From assembly GCA_963575745.1 (NCBI GenBank), contig CAUYUJ010005003.1, positions 170,441 to 234,440 on the forward strand: 64,000 nt of DNA, read 5' to 3'. Position numbers and translations under genes: made by a program. Origin of the DNA: Prorocentrum cordatum. Lineage: Eukaryota > Sar > Dinophyceae > Prorocentrales > Prorocentraceae. The first letter of the stretch is position 1, and each line of letters opens with the position of its first letter. The notes beneath the pieces were generated by a model. That model worked only from the letters and a program-made list of their open reading frames with translations. It was not told the origin of the DNA and ran no database searches. This document shows, piece by piece, positions 43,500-53,692 of this stretch.

Positions 43500-44015
43500 T
43501 GCGCAGTCAGGCATGCGCACTACCAACTATAGCGTTGTTGACGGGTCTTTCTACGTTTCCAACCCCGAGGGGGCGGGGTGGTCAATGGCCCATGTTCTGG
43601 CCAACGAAGATGGAAGTTTTGGTTTCGGCTGCGCTTTCCGGTCGCGGGCCATGTTGGCCTTCCCTGGGCTTGCCTCCCCCAGTGGTGCCGTCTTTCCTGA
43701 ATTGGTCGGAGTCCTCTGGCGCTTGATCTGGTCGGTTACCCGAAGGGCCGACAATCGGATCATTATTTACACGGATTGTTGGGCGTCCATCGATGCTGCT
43801 TCGGGGGTTCCGTCCATTGCGTCTGCTGAAATGCTCAGCCACACTACCCGCACGCACCCTCCACCTATCTGCCCGTGCCCAGTATGAAATTCAGATTTGT
43901 TGTGCACCAGGTCATTGTGGTCATCCTTGGAACGAACTTTGCGATAGCCTTGCCAAGCGCGCGGCCCGTGGTTCGTTTCTCTCGCCCTCGGCGCCGATTC
44001 TGGATGTTGTCGCCT
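43500..44015 (+). pseudogene. LINE-B RNase H domain, upstream of APE
   Basis: Reads SVVDGSFYVSN (first Asp), FPELVGVLWRL (Glu), IIIYTDCWASID (Asp), then, after a frameshift near 43,850, CAPGHCGHPWNELCDSLAKR (His and final Asp). All four landmarks of RNase HI are in order. Its position before the endonuclease is unusual; in most LINEs that carry RNase H the domain follows RT. Confidence 0.65.
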
Positions 44016-44229
44016 CCTCCCGCCGTTCGGAATGGGACTGGCTCAGGCGTGCTCCCAGGGCCCTGCGTTCGGCCTATCCTCCGCTCGATGGCCGTGGATT
44101 TTGGCGTCAGCCTCGGCCCGCCCCCGCCACCGGCTCGACCCTCGCTTCCACTGCCCCACTGCCCGATCCGGCCAAGGAGAAGGGTTCCGCTCAGGGCCCC
44201 CCCATCAAGCACCCGAAGTCGAGGCGCAG

Positions 44230-45035
44230 ATTCCCCTGCGAGTTTTTTCCAACAACGCTGTGACTCTCCGGCACAGTGGTTCTTGGGACCCTTTCGTTCG
44301 ACTTGCGGAAGGCCGCGGGAAGGCCGACCTCCTTAGGACGCAGCTCGACTTGAATGGAGTGGCCCTCGCGGGCGTTCAGGAGGCCCGTACTGGGCGAGGT
44401 TCTCGCACTGCCAGCGCGTTCGCGGTCTTCAGCTCGGGTCTGTCGAAGGTAACTTGGTGGTCAAGCGTTGGGTGCCCCTCCATAACCCCCATGGCCCCCG
44501 CGATGGATGGAGTGCCCCTCGCGTTAGAGAAGCGGCACTTCGCGGCGGTTCACGCCGACCCCCGCCGCCTCATCGTCAAGGTTAACGCTCCGGCCTTTAG
44601 GTGCACCCTCTGCGTGCGCCATGCTCGCCACAACGGCTGTGACATGGATGACAGGACTGCTTGGTGGGAGGAAACCCCCTCCCTCACATCTAAGTGGAAG
44701 ACGGACCTTGTTTTCGTGAGCGCCAACGCCAGAGTTGGTTGTCAGCGGGTTGATGATATCGGCGTTGGCGCCCAGGGCTTTCCCCAGGATTTGGGCGAGG
44801 GAGGTTCCCTTTCTGATGGGCTACCTGGCCTGGTCTTGACGCCCCCGCCACCCTCTTCCCCAGCCGCGCTGATTGCAACGCCTTCACTGCCCGCAACGGC
44901 GCTTCCCACCGCCTGGATTACGCCCTGACCGCTCCCAGGTTCACTCAGTGTGTCAAGGGTCATGGAGTTTGGCATGACTGGGATTTGCCGGTTGAAACCG
45001 AGGACCATTGGCTTGTTTTCTGTTGACCTTCAATG
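44230..45035 (+). pseudogene. LINE-B APE-type endonuclease remnant
   Basis: LRHSGSWDPF ... GKADLLRTQLDLNGVALAGV QEART carries the Glu motif. DLVFVSANARVG occupies the GDFN region but lacks GDFN. HRLDYALTAPRF and VETEDHWLVF give the DY and final H motifs, the last two in a different frame. The degraded GDFN and frame changes mean it is not functional. Confidence 0.65.
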
Positions 45036-47180
45036 GTCATCTTGGTTCGTTCCTGGCGACGCCCCGAGGTTGGATAAACGTGCGATTGTTGGGCCCTGTC
45101 AAGCAAGCTAAGCTTGTGGAGCTGCTCTTGGACATTCCTCTGGTGCCCCGGAGGGTTGACGTCAACGCCCATTATTCTCTCGTGGCCAGCCAAATCAGGA
45201 ACGCGGCCAGGATGCCCCCCCCCCTCAGAACCCCCCCCCGCCCCCCCCCCCCCCCCCGCAAGCCCTACGTTAAGCAGCGCACCATGGACCGGATTTCTCT
45301 CAGACGCCGCGCCAGGGCTGCCATTCGCCCCCCTAGTGGGAGAGCAAGTTGCACTGAGGACTCCCTTTAGGGCCATATGTGATTTCGCTGCGCGTCACCC
45401 GCCCATCTGGGATGCCTTCGTCGCCATGGAATGGGATGTCCTCGAAGATCTGGTGTTCGCCACCTCGTGTTTCCAGAGTGAGGTGATGGAAAGGCCTGAC
45501 TTGCTCGCGGAACTCTATGCCTGCCTGAAGTGTTCGGGGGGGAACGGTGCGTTTGCTTCTTGAGGGCGACCTTTGGAGGCCGTCCTGGTAAATGCTCCAA
45601 ACATCTCCCGATTCGAAAGGATCCTAGAGGCGAGGTTTTGGCCACGCCTCGCGATGTTGCGGATGACACTCATCAGTGTCTTGCTAAGATCGAGCGTGAC
45701 AAGACTTTGTCAGCCGATTGCATGTTGCAGAAGTATAACACCGCACACCCTTCTCTTGCTGCTCCCCCTCCTGTCAAGTGCCTGAACAGCGCGATGCCCC
45801 TCGGTCAAACGACTCGCAGCTTAAAGCGTGCGCGCTGGGAGAAAGCCTGCGGCCCCGATCCCGCTTCTGACGGCCTTCTGAGACCAGCCCCAAGGGCGCG
45901 CGCTAGACTGGCACACCCGTTACACGTCAAGATTGGCATCCTCGGCAGAGAGCCCCTGGATTGCAATGGCGGCTGGGCCCATGAACTTTGGACAGAAAAG
46001 GGCGATGCTGAGAATATGGAGCAGCGCAGATAGATCCGCCGCATGAGCAACCCTGCCAAGCAACCATCATAAGTTTCCCAGGGGTCGTTTATACTCTGTC
46101 GCTGCACACATGTCGTTGGATACCCAGTGCGGGGGTTGCGAAGGCAGGGGGCGGACGCGGCCCCCCATGCGACTTCTAGTTTCGTGGATCTCGCTCGCCA
46201 CAGATGGTTCACTTCGATGCTGTTGTTCGGTGATCTTAAGCAAGCTTTCTACACTGTTGTGAAGGAAGTCGCCCTTCCCGTTGGCTCGTCGGTCGAAGAT
46301 CGAGCGGAAATTGTTGACCATGCTGAGATACCTCGTTGTTGCCCCTAGTCTAGACTTTTTCATTGCCCACCCTACCTTGACCCCTGACTCTCTCCAGGAT
46401 ACGCACCTTCTGGGATTGGTTTCTGAGGCCCACGCCGACATTTGGTTTGGAGTGAAAGGCCGTAGCCACACTGCCAGGCCCCACACTGGGTCAAGACCTG
46501 GGGGAGCCATGGCTGATTTAATTCCCAACCTCGTGTTCTGTCCAATTTTGGAAGACCTCAGGATGAAGTTGGACCTTGCAGGTTTGCTTTGGAAGCTCCC
46601 CCCACCACCTTCCCCGGCTCTGACAGTGCGTAGCGACTCTCTCACGCCGCCGGTGGCGGAGTCGGCTTTCGTGGACGACCTCGCCCTCGCGCGCGCGTGC
46701 AAAGACAATCGCCTCCTCGGGGGCCCGCTGACCAGCCTGGCGACTATCCTCCACAACGCCACGTTGAGCTATGGCACGAGCCTGAACTATGGGAAGGGTA
46801 AATCCGTCATCCTGCTCTCCATTAGAGGCCCCCGCACTGTTCAGGCCAAACAAGCTTTTTGGTGGATCAGAATGGATCTCATACGGTTTCTTCCTTCGGA
46901 GTTTCCGTTGACCCCCCCGATGTTCACAGGCCCTTTGGAACTACGGTTCATCGCGACGGGCTCCTGCGCCCCGAGCTCACGCTTCGGAGATGCAAGCAGC
47001 AAATGACCCCAGGACCGCTTCGGGCTTCGGTTTTCCCTCGTTCCAAGCTGGCGCTCGCTCGGAAAGCTCAGTGGACTGATGCCTTGTGTACGTCTGCTCT
47101 TCTGTGCAATTGAGCCACTTGGAATAAACTTTCGGCCCCCGACTTCTCGCTGCTGTCGACCGCCTAGGTGGGGAATTTCC
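45036..47180 (+). pseudogene. LINE-B reverse transcriptase, frame-broken
   Basis: After a linker with a poly-C run near 45,240, RT homology starts near 45,820 (RWEKACGPDPASDGLL, matching the KAPGPD box), then motif A GDLKQAFYTVV (46,228-46,260), motif B GSRPGGAMADLI (about 46,489), motif C SAFVDDLALAR (about 46,665), and a thumb region YGTSLNYGKGKS. At least four frame shifts occur. The motif order is that of LINE RTs. Confidence 0.75.
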
Positions 47181-47599
47181 GCGCTGCTGTTGGGAGAGCC
47201 CGCGATGCGGGACCCGGGCGCAGGCCCATGAATGCCGAGCTTCTGTTCAAGGTTGACCGCACCGACCTCACTGTCCTGCTCCGACTCAGGCGTCGTGAGT
47301 ATCCTGGTCGCTTGGCCGCCATGGGGATCTCATCAGCTCAGGTTTGTAGTCGATCACCTTCTTGAGGGAAGTGACTCCTGGGCGCACCTGGTGAAAGAAG
47401 ATTTCGTCTGGGTTTGCCGTTTTTCGTCTGCTGTGGAAAAGCCCCCCCCCCCCTGTCGTACTGGGCGGCTCTTGCCCGAGGGACTCCGTCGGACTTCGCC
47501 CGCGCCATTTCCAGCGCGCTCAATGCCCGCAGGCGCTGGGGCGCCGATCAGTTCAGGCTTGCCGTGTGGAAAAGGGCGATTTTCAAATTGTGTACCGAC

Positions 47600-47870
47600 C
47601 ACCATATTTCTCCTCCCCCTCTTGCGTGGACCCCGCGCCCGATGTTCGCTTCGTGCGTTGCGACTGTGGCCATGTGTCTGCCACCGTTGGCGCGTGGAGG
47701 AAGCGCCGTCTTCAGGCGCACCCGTCGACTGACCTCGCCTTGAAGTGTGTCGTTGGTACCAGTTGTCAACACTGTTTCGCCGAGTTCCATTCGAATACCC
47801 GTTTTTTTAGGCACTTGAAGCATGGTAGACCAGTGTGCTTTCAAGCATGGATTTCCTTTTTTCCCCGTCG
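47600..47870 (+). pseudogene. LINE-B C2H2-like zinc finger segment
   Basis: VRCDCGHVSATVGAWRKRRL then, ~15 residues on, TSCQHCFAEFHSNTRFFRHL and KHGRPVCF. Cys pairs with downstream His residues match the CxxC...H...C finger found between RT and C-terminal domain in related dinoflagellate LINEs. Confidence 0.55.
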
Positions 47871-48059
47871 GTGAGCGAGGACCTACAAGTACAGGAGGCC
47901 GCCGAGATCGCTGCCAACACCAAGAGCATGAAGAAGCGGGGCCTGAGAGCTGAGAAAGCTACGATCCCCAAGTATAGCTTCCATGGCCCTTCTATCCCCA
48001 ATGGTCCTCCAGGGATCCTGGAAGAGTTGGTCTCCCCAGTCCCCCCGCCCGCGCCTGTC

Positions 48060-48860
48060 CTCGTTGAGACACCCTTCCTCTTCGAAGCTGTGGACATCCC
48101 AAGGCCCATCGGAGGCACTAAGTATGTTTTGCACCTGTTTAGTGGCCAGCGGCGATGGGGGGATGTACAATCTAATTTTTTGATGGGCTAATTAAGAAAT
48201 CGCCTCACCCCTTAACCATGCTGTCCGTTGACATACAAAATGATAATGCGACTGGAAATTTAATGCCCCCCCGAGCCCTTCAGACATTTTTAGCTATGAT
48301 TCGTGAGGGATCCGCTGTGGGTGTGGTTGCTAGCCCCCTGTGAAAGTTGGAGTGCTGCGCGCCGGCTTGAGCTGCACGAAGGCGGCCCGCGTATCATACG
48401 TTCCACAGCTCATTTGTAGGGGTTCCCTCAGGCCACTGCACGTGACTGGGCTCAACTGGACCTCGGCGGTGGCCTCTTGAGGACCTCTGTGCTCCTCATG
48501 CACGCCTGTTATGTGTACGGCGCCGCGGACATGTTGCAGCATCCCGCTCCACCGTCGGACCCCGCCCTGCACAAGTCCTCGCTTGTTTCGGAGACTTCTC
48601 ACCTAAGGACCTGCCCCGAGAAAAAAGCACGGTCGATTCCGTTTGGATCGACCAGTGCGCGTTTGATGCACCCAGTGTCAAGCCGACTGTTGTCTTGGTT
48701 ACCTATCAACCTCACTTTCGTTCTGCCCTTGAGAGGGTTCGGGGGAGAGGCCGTTGCACTCACCCGAGAGGCTCCCACACGACGCTGACTGGTCGTGACA
48801 CTTCAGGGGTATTCAGGACTGCAGCAGCAAAAGCCATATCATCCACCGCTATGCTCTTTT
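48060..48860 (+). pseudogene. LINE-B DNA-methyltransferase-like domain
   Basis: YVLHLFSGQRRWGDVQ resembles the glycine-rich SAM-binding motif I (LxLFSGxG) of C-5 cytosine methyltransferases. LSVDIQND fits the following acidic motif. After a frameshift inside the motif, VASP-CESWSAARRLE resembles motif IV (PPCxxxS) with the catalytic Cys. Further on, WIDQCAFDAPSVKPTVVL and CTHPRGSHTTLTGRDTSG, FRTAAAKAYHPPLC give a DQC...KPT...H block that I recall in many dinoflagellate LINE C-termini. At least three frame breaks make it a pseudogene. It could instead be a Rossmann-fold domain of other activity. Confidence 0.5.
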
Positions 48861-49075
48861 TCGGCTGAATCTCCGTCCGCCATGCTGATAATATTCTCCT
48901 CGCTTCCCCGAGCGATCATAATGATGTTGCGCTTGCTGCTGAGGATGCTCTTGATCCCAGGCTGGCAAAGTTTCATTGCCAACTTGACCCGTTCTTTGAT
49001 GGGCCCTCGTGGGGAGCGTGTGGCTCCGACTGCCGTCGCTGATATTATGACAACTCGCTCGCGCTTCTTCCTTTA

Positions 49076-49326
49076 ATTGGGTGCATATCTTCCCTGCACG
49101 CTTCGCGCGTTCTGTGGTAGCTTTCAGTTCAGTTCAGGAGGAGGAAGGGAGGGAGGGGGAGGATCGACCTAGGTCGACGACGACGACAGAGGGGGGTCCT
49201 CCTAGGAGAGCCCCCGTGGAAGGGGGCGGGGGCGGAGCGGAGCGGCGGCCAGACGTGCGTCCACCGGGGCGGGCTCATAGTGCGCGAAGCGCGTGGAAAG
49301 GCTGGAAATGCACCAGACATTGACGG
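49076..49326. other. no gene seen
   Basis: Flank of LINE-B with a short GGAGGGA tract (49,137-49,165). Confidence 0.5.
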
Positions 49327-49530
49327 ATGGGGGGACTGGCATGTGGGGGAGACATCGACCTGGAATCGGCGATACATCGACAATAAATCGACGATGTGCC
49401 CCCGATAGCAAATCCCGACGTTCCTGGGCAGAGTGAGGCCATCGAGCTCCATCGGCGATCAGTAGGCGATAGGGGGTCGATGCATCCCCCCCCTGTGTCT
49501 AGCCGCTAGCCCCCCCCCACCGCTGCCCAT
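49327..49530 (+). mobile_element. TIR element family B, copy 2
   Basis: GGGGGAGACATCGACCTGG near the left, GGGGGTCGATGCATCCCCCC at the right. The interior matches copies 1, 3 and 4 (CGGCGATACATCG, CCCCCGATAGC, ACGTTCCTGGGCAG, GGCGATCAGTAGGCG). Confidence 0.8.
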
Positions 49531-50470
49531 GATGGACCCAGTGAAGCCAGGACGCAGAGCGAAGCGAAGCGTCAGAGTCGTGCGCGCTCCACGGGGGGGG
49601 GGAGCCCGCCCGTGCCGAACAGGGCAGGGCGTGAGCAGGGGCCGTGGCTTCGCCAATGGAGGGTCTGTGCCTGCCCGTCGCTTCGGCCAGGCGTGCCTGC
49701 CGAGCAGCGACTCACGCGACCTGGCCCGCGATCGTGTGGAGCTCCTCCTCCTCCTCCTCCTCCTCCTCTTCCCCCTCCTCCCCCTCCTCCTCCATCTCCT
49801 CCTCCACCCCCATGGCAGACATGTCATGGATGGAAAGAGGCTTGCCATCGCTCGAGCGTCCATTCCCCGTGCGCTGTTTGGACTCGGGCGCTCGATTTTT
49901 GTGGCTCGCAAGATGATCCAAGCTGCTCCTCGATGGTGCTTGCCGAGAAGGATGGCACACGTCCGAGCGATGCCAAGGAGGGTGGAGAGAGAGAGAGAGG
50001 AGGGAGGGAGGAGCAGCGAGAGACACGGCACACGTGGTGGGCGGCGGGAGGAGGCAACCCAGACATGCGATGTCCTGATGTTTTCAATATGCGGTCCTCG
50101 GAAGTCCCGACCCCTGCCCCAGGGCCGGCATTTCGTCCTGAATCGTTCTTGACGGTCCCGGGGCCCGGCGAGGGCCCCCAGGGGCGGATTTTGCCAGAAA
50201 CCTTCCGTCGTTGCTTTGTTGCGTGTTGTCTGTTTTCTTTTAGCAAACATGGACAAAACGACGCGAGCATGTCTGGGGCACGTGTGGTGGGCGGCGGAAG
50301 GATGCAGCGTGCGGCGGGAGGAGGCGGCGACGTGTGGTGGGCGGTCTTTTTTCTTGGGGCGGGGCGGGCGACGCCCGACGCCGCTCCGAGGGCGAGCGAG
50401 CCGGCCGACGGGCAGAGCCGGTGCGCGCATATCGGAGGCGAAAGCGAGGGGGCAACGACACATGTCGTTG
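49531..50470. repeat. repeat-rich, no gene seen; family F copy 2
   Basis: TCC tract at 49,740-49,805. 49,840-49,985 is family F copy 2 (compare 15,250-15,370). CACACGTGGTGGGCGGCGGGAGGAGGC-type phrases recur near 50,028, 50,280 and 50,330. Confidence 0.65.
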
Positions 50471-50479
50471 GCAGCGAGC

Positions 50480-50730
50480 GAGAGAGGAGGGGGAGGAGGA
50501 GGGGGAGGAGGAGGGGGGAGGAGGAGGAGGGGAATGAGGAGGAGGAGGAGGACGACGAGGAGAAGGAGAACGAGGAGGAGGAGGAGAACGAGGACAACGA
50601 GGAGGAGGAGGAAAACGAGGACAACGAGGAGGAGGAGGAGAATCACGAGGAGAGCGAGGAGGAGGAGAACGAGGCGAACGAGGAGAACGAGGAGGAGGAG
50701 GAGAAGGAGGAGCAGGATAAGAAGGAGAAG
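50480..50730 (+). repeat. GAGGAGGAGAACGAG-type microsatellite
   Basis: GAG/AAC trinucleotides with a loose 15-27 bp higher period, giving long Glu/Asn open frames that I do not regard as a gene. 50,740-50,860 then repeats CTTCTCAGAAGG-like palindromes. Confidence 0.85.
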
Positions 50731-50930
50731 GCCTTCTCAGAGGGCTGCGGGACTTCTCAGAAGTCGTCCAACCTTTCGAGAAATTGTTGTTCTGTCCTCG
50801 GAAAATGGCCCAGAAACCTTCTCAGAAGGCCGGGTGACTTCCCCGAACCTTCTGAGAAGGCCTTCTCCTTCTCATTTCCCCCCCTCGCTGGCCGCCGATA
50901 TCGGTCGGAAATGGGTACCCATCGGTTCGA

Positions 50931-51350
50931 AGAATAGGGCAGAGACATGACGTAGGAAGGCGTTGGAAACATGTTGGGTTTCCGCCCGCACCCTGAGCCC
51001 TGAGGGAAGAGGGAAACCGTTCGACTCGTGGAGCCTGGCAGCCCAACATACATCCTTTCAACGACCGGTGGGTGCGGCAAGTTCGTGTCGGGCGACACCG
51101 ACGATAATTGCTGACACTGCGTGGATCGTTCAGTTTTCAATCTGGAAAGATCGGCGGTTCTTCGATCACCAGATCGGCGGTTCTTCAATCGCCAGATCGT
51201 TCCAGATTAGCCGATCTTGGCCCACCTGCAGCGTTCAACCTGGAATGCCCTCGGCGGGGTCGCTACCACGTCGGCACGACACGACCTTCCGTCGAAACAT
51301 GAGGTAGGACCGCGTTGAAAGCAGCTTGGCTACCCGCCCACCCCCTGTAG
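50931..51350 (-). repeat. dispersed repeat family E, copies 2 and 3
   Basis: On the minus strand, TTTCCAACGCCTTCCTACGTCATG (about 50,945-50,968, here given split: TTTCCAACGCC + TTCCTACGTCATG) and TTTCAACGCGGTCCTACCTC (about 51,300-51,320) both match 965-990 on the plus strand. 51,150-51,205 has a tandem GATCGGCGGTTCTTC. Confidence 0.7.
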
Positions 51351-51648
51351 GCAAAGAACATGGAAGAGCCGCTCGGCACTTGAAGCAGGAAGGCTCTAAA
51401 GCAAATTGTCATCTGGGGATCCCATAACACAGCCAGATTTGGGACATGAGAAGATCCTTCAGGTTCAGGAACGTGAGACCCTCCGCCGGCCCAAAGTGAA
51501 GGGCATTCGAGGGTGCCCTCCCTCAGGATGCACAAGCACATCAACAAAGACACAGAGAACATGAGGGTACCTTCCCGAACAGACCTCGATATTCTGCCTC
51601 GGTCCGACCGTACATAATATCAACGCCCGACGGGTAGCAGGGGACCAG
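51351..51648. other. no gene seen
   Basis: No coding texture or recognised repeat. Confidence 0.5.
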
Positions 51649-51842
51649 CTCAGGGGGGGAAACCTCGAGCTGGATTCGGCGATACATCGCCGAGAGGTCG
51701 GCAATAGACCCTCGATAGCGAAACCACTTGGCCCTGGGCGGGGTGGGCTATCAGCTATCAGGGTCCCTATCGGCGATCACTGAGCGATTGGGGGTCGATG
51801 CATCCCCCCTGAGACTATTCGCCCCCGAACGTTGCCCCTGAG
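51649..51842 (+). mobile_element. TIR element family B, copy 3
   Basis: Starts CTCAGGGGGGGAAACCTCGA and ends GGTCGATGCATCCCCCCTGA plus GAACGTTGCCCCTGA. This copy best shows the inverted termini (TCAGGGGGG at one end, CCCCCCTGA at the other). Confidence 0.85.
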
Positions 51843-53150
51843 ACGAGGGGAGGAGTGAAGTGGGAATGGGGGTGTGGAGGCGGGGAAGATGCCTGCTTCT
51901 GCACCCCTGGCGCTCTTTCGCGAAGCATACTTGCTCCGAGGGTGCCTGTGCAAGGGGACACGCGGGCTGTGTAGCCTCGCGCACTCTGGATTAGAAGAAG
52001 AAAGAACGGCATAAACATACATAACGTTTGGCGCTCCGCGCGGATGTTTATGTCGTTGGTTTTTCTTCGAACTCTGGGTCCCCGCTGCTGGCACAGTGCT
52101 GGAGAAGATGCAGTCCTCTTTGAAAAAGAGAAATGGTGCTGGACTCCTCGACTGTGCTGGCCTGCTGCTGCTGCCCAACCCCCACCCATCCCCTTTGCCC
52201 CCGTGGTGTTGGCACGGGGAGAACCTCTTCATCCTGACCGGTTTCCGACGGCGGAAGTTTTTCTCATTCGGCGTTTCGACATTGGGCGGAAGGGGGGGTG
52301 AGGGGTGGGGGCCTGGCTCTGGACCTCTGCTTAATGCCACTGTTTGCAACAGTGAGTCTATGGGGGAGACCCCACCTGCTTGAAACAGGCGCCAGAAAAA
52401 GCCGAGATCTGCTCCAAGGGGGGGGGAGGGGAGATGCGAGGGCCCGCGCCGATCGGCGAAACAACGAACAAGAAAGCGATCACTAAAGCAAGTCCAGCGC
52501 CCTGTTTACCAAGGGTTCCTGGCGGATCAGACACCAAGGTTATGTTGCTACCATCGGACTTAAGGGCCACATCCCAAAAATAATTTCGAGCACTCGGAAA
52601 AGTGTCGAAAGAGTATCGAAACGGACGAGTGTTTCCCAGGGTCCGACACGTGAAAAGCTTAGAGCTTCGACACTTTTTGGTACTCGAAATTCTTTTTGGC
52701 AATCAAGGCTAAAGTAGGTTGGAACATCCTAGCTCCAGGGGGGCAAACAATGGCATAAACAACAACATCGAGGTCCGCGCGGACTTGTCGGATCCGTGTC
52801 GGACCCCTCTCCCTGGCGCGCGGAGCTCGCCAGGGGCGGCGCCGGAGGTGCCGCCGACGGGCCCCAGCGCGGATCCGAGGAGTTCGCGCGGACCACAGAG
52901 CTGTCATGTTTCTGTCATGGTCTGTCCTCCTCCTCCTCCTCCCCCTTCCTCGTCCTCCTCCTCCTCCTCTTCCTCCTCCTCCTCCTAAAACTCCTCCTTT
53001 CGACGTCTTCCCTCGTCCTCCCGACGTCCCCTCCTCCTTTCGACATTTCGACATCCTCCCTCGTCCTGCCTCCTTCCGCGTTCTTCGTCTCTCTCTAAGC
53101 CCTCCCTCCCCGTGAAGCAACCCATGGTCAATCGGTCATCGGCCAGCGGC
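51843..53150. other. no convincing gene; TCC tract
   Basis: Scattered short open frames without texture. 52,870-52,920 resembles 61,800-61,855 (GCGGATCCGAG..TTCGCGCG versus GCCGATCCGAG..TCCGCGCG). TCC microsatellite at 52,925-52,987. Confidence 0.5.
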
Positions 53151-53279
53151 CGAGGAGGAGATGGAGGAGGAGGAGGAGGAGGAGGAGGAGGAGGAGGAGG
53201 AGGAGGAGGAGGAGGAGGGGGAGGGGGAGGGGGAGGAGGAGGAGGAGGAGGAGGAGGAGGAGGAGGAGGAGGAGGAGGA
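53151..53279 (+). repeat. GGA microsatellite
   Basis: About 125 bp of nearly pure GGA directly before the gag-like element. Confidence 0.97.
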
Positions 53280-53387
53280 ATGAACGTTTGTTAGAACATA
53301 GGTGTTCCCAGCCTGGCTTAGCCCCTCTCCCCTGTCATGTCTCTGCCTCCATGCTTGTGCTCCTCCTCCGTCGCTTCTTGGCTTAAG

Positions 53388-53406
53388 GCCGCTCTAAGAG
53401 CGGCCC
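53388..53406. other. perfect 9-bp hairpin in the left direct repeat
   Basis: GGCCGCTCT-A-AGAGCGGCC. The same hairpin is conserved in the right repeat at 59,208-59,226. Confidence 0.8.
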
Positions 53407-53692
53407 CAGCATCTCTTTTTGGAGGTGGGCGGGCGGGGCCATAGCACGCTGCGCCGATTGCGCGGCTCCTCGCGTGCCCCCGGCCGCTGGGGCGGCCAGG
53501 CGCCAGAGGAGGAGCGGCGATGGGGCGCCGCAGGAGAGCGAGGCGCCGGGCCAGTGCCGGCGCTGGGCAATCGCGATGCGGCCCCTGCACGGCATCGAAT
53601 GCACTATCGCCCTCGCAGCGGGCGCACTCGCGACCTGGTTGGATGCGTCTTTCGGCGTGAGCTGGTACGCGACGGTCCACGCCTAGGCCACG

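Larger units (their letters stand above)
41679..49075 (+). mobile_element. LINE-B: decayed LINE with methyltransferase-like domain
   Basis: Plus-strand element arranged head to head with LINE-A. Order read: possible ORF1, RNase H, APE, RT, zinc finger, methyltransferase-like domain. Frames change many times, so this copy is dead. Codon usage and wording differ from LINE-A, indicating another family. Ends are uncertain. Confidence 0.7.

Noticed and set aside
50480-50730. Glu/Asn-rich protein
   Set aside because: GAG/AAC microsatellite translation; no independent coding signal at either side.
53112-53294. Poly-Gly protein
   Set aside because: Pure GGA microsatellite.
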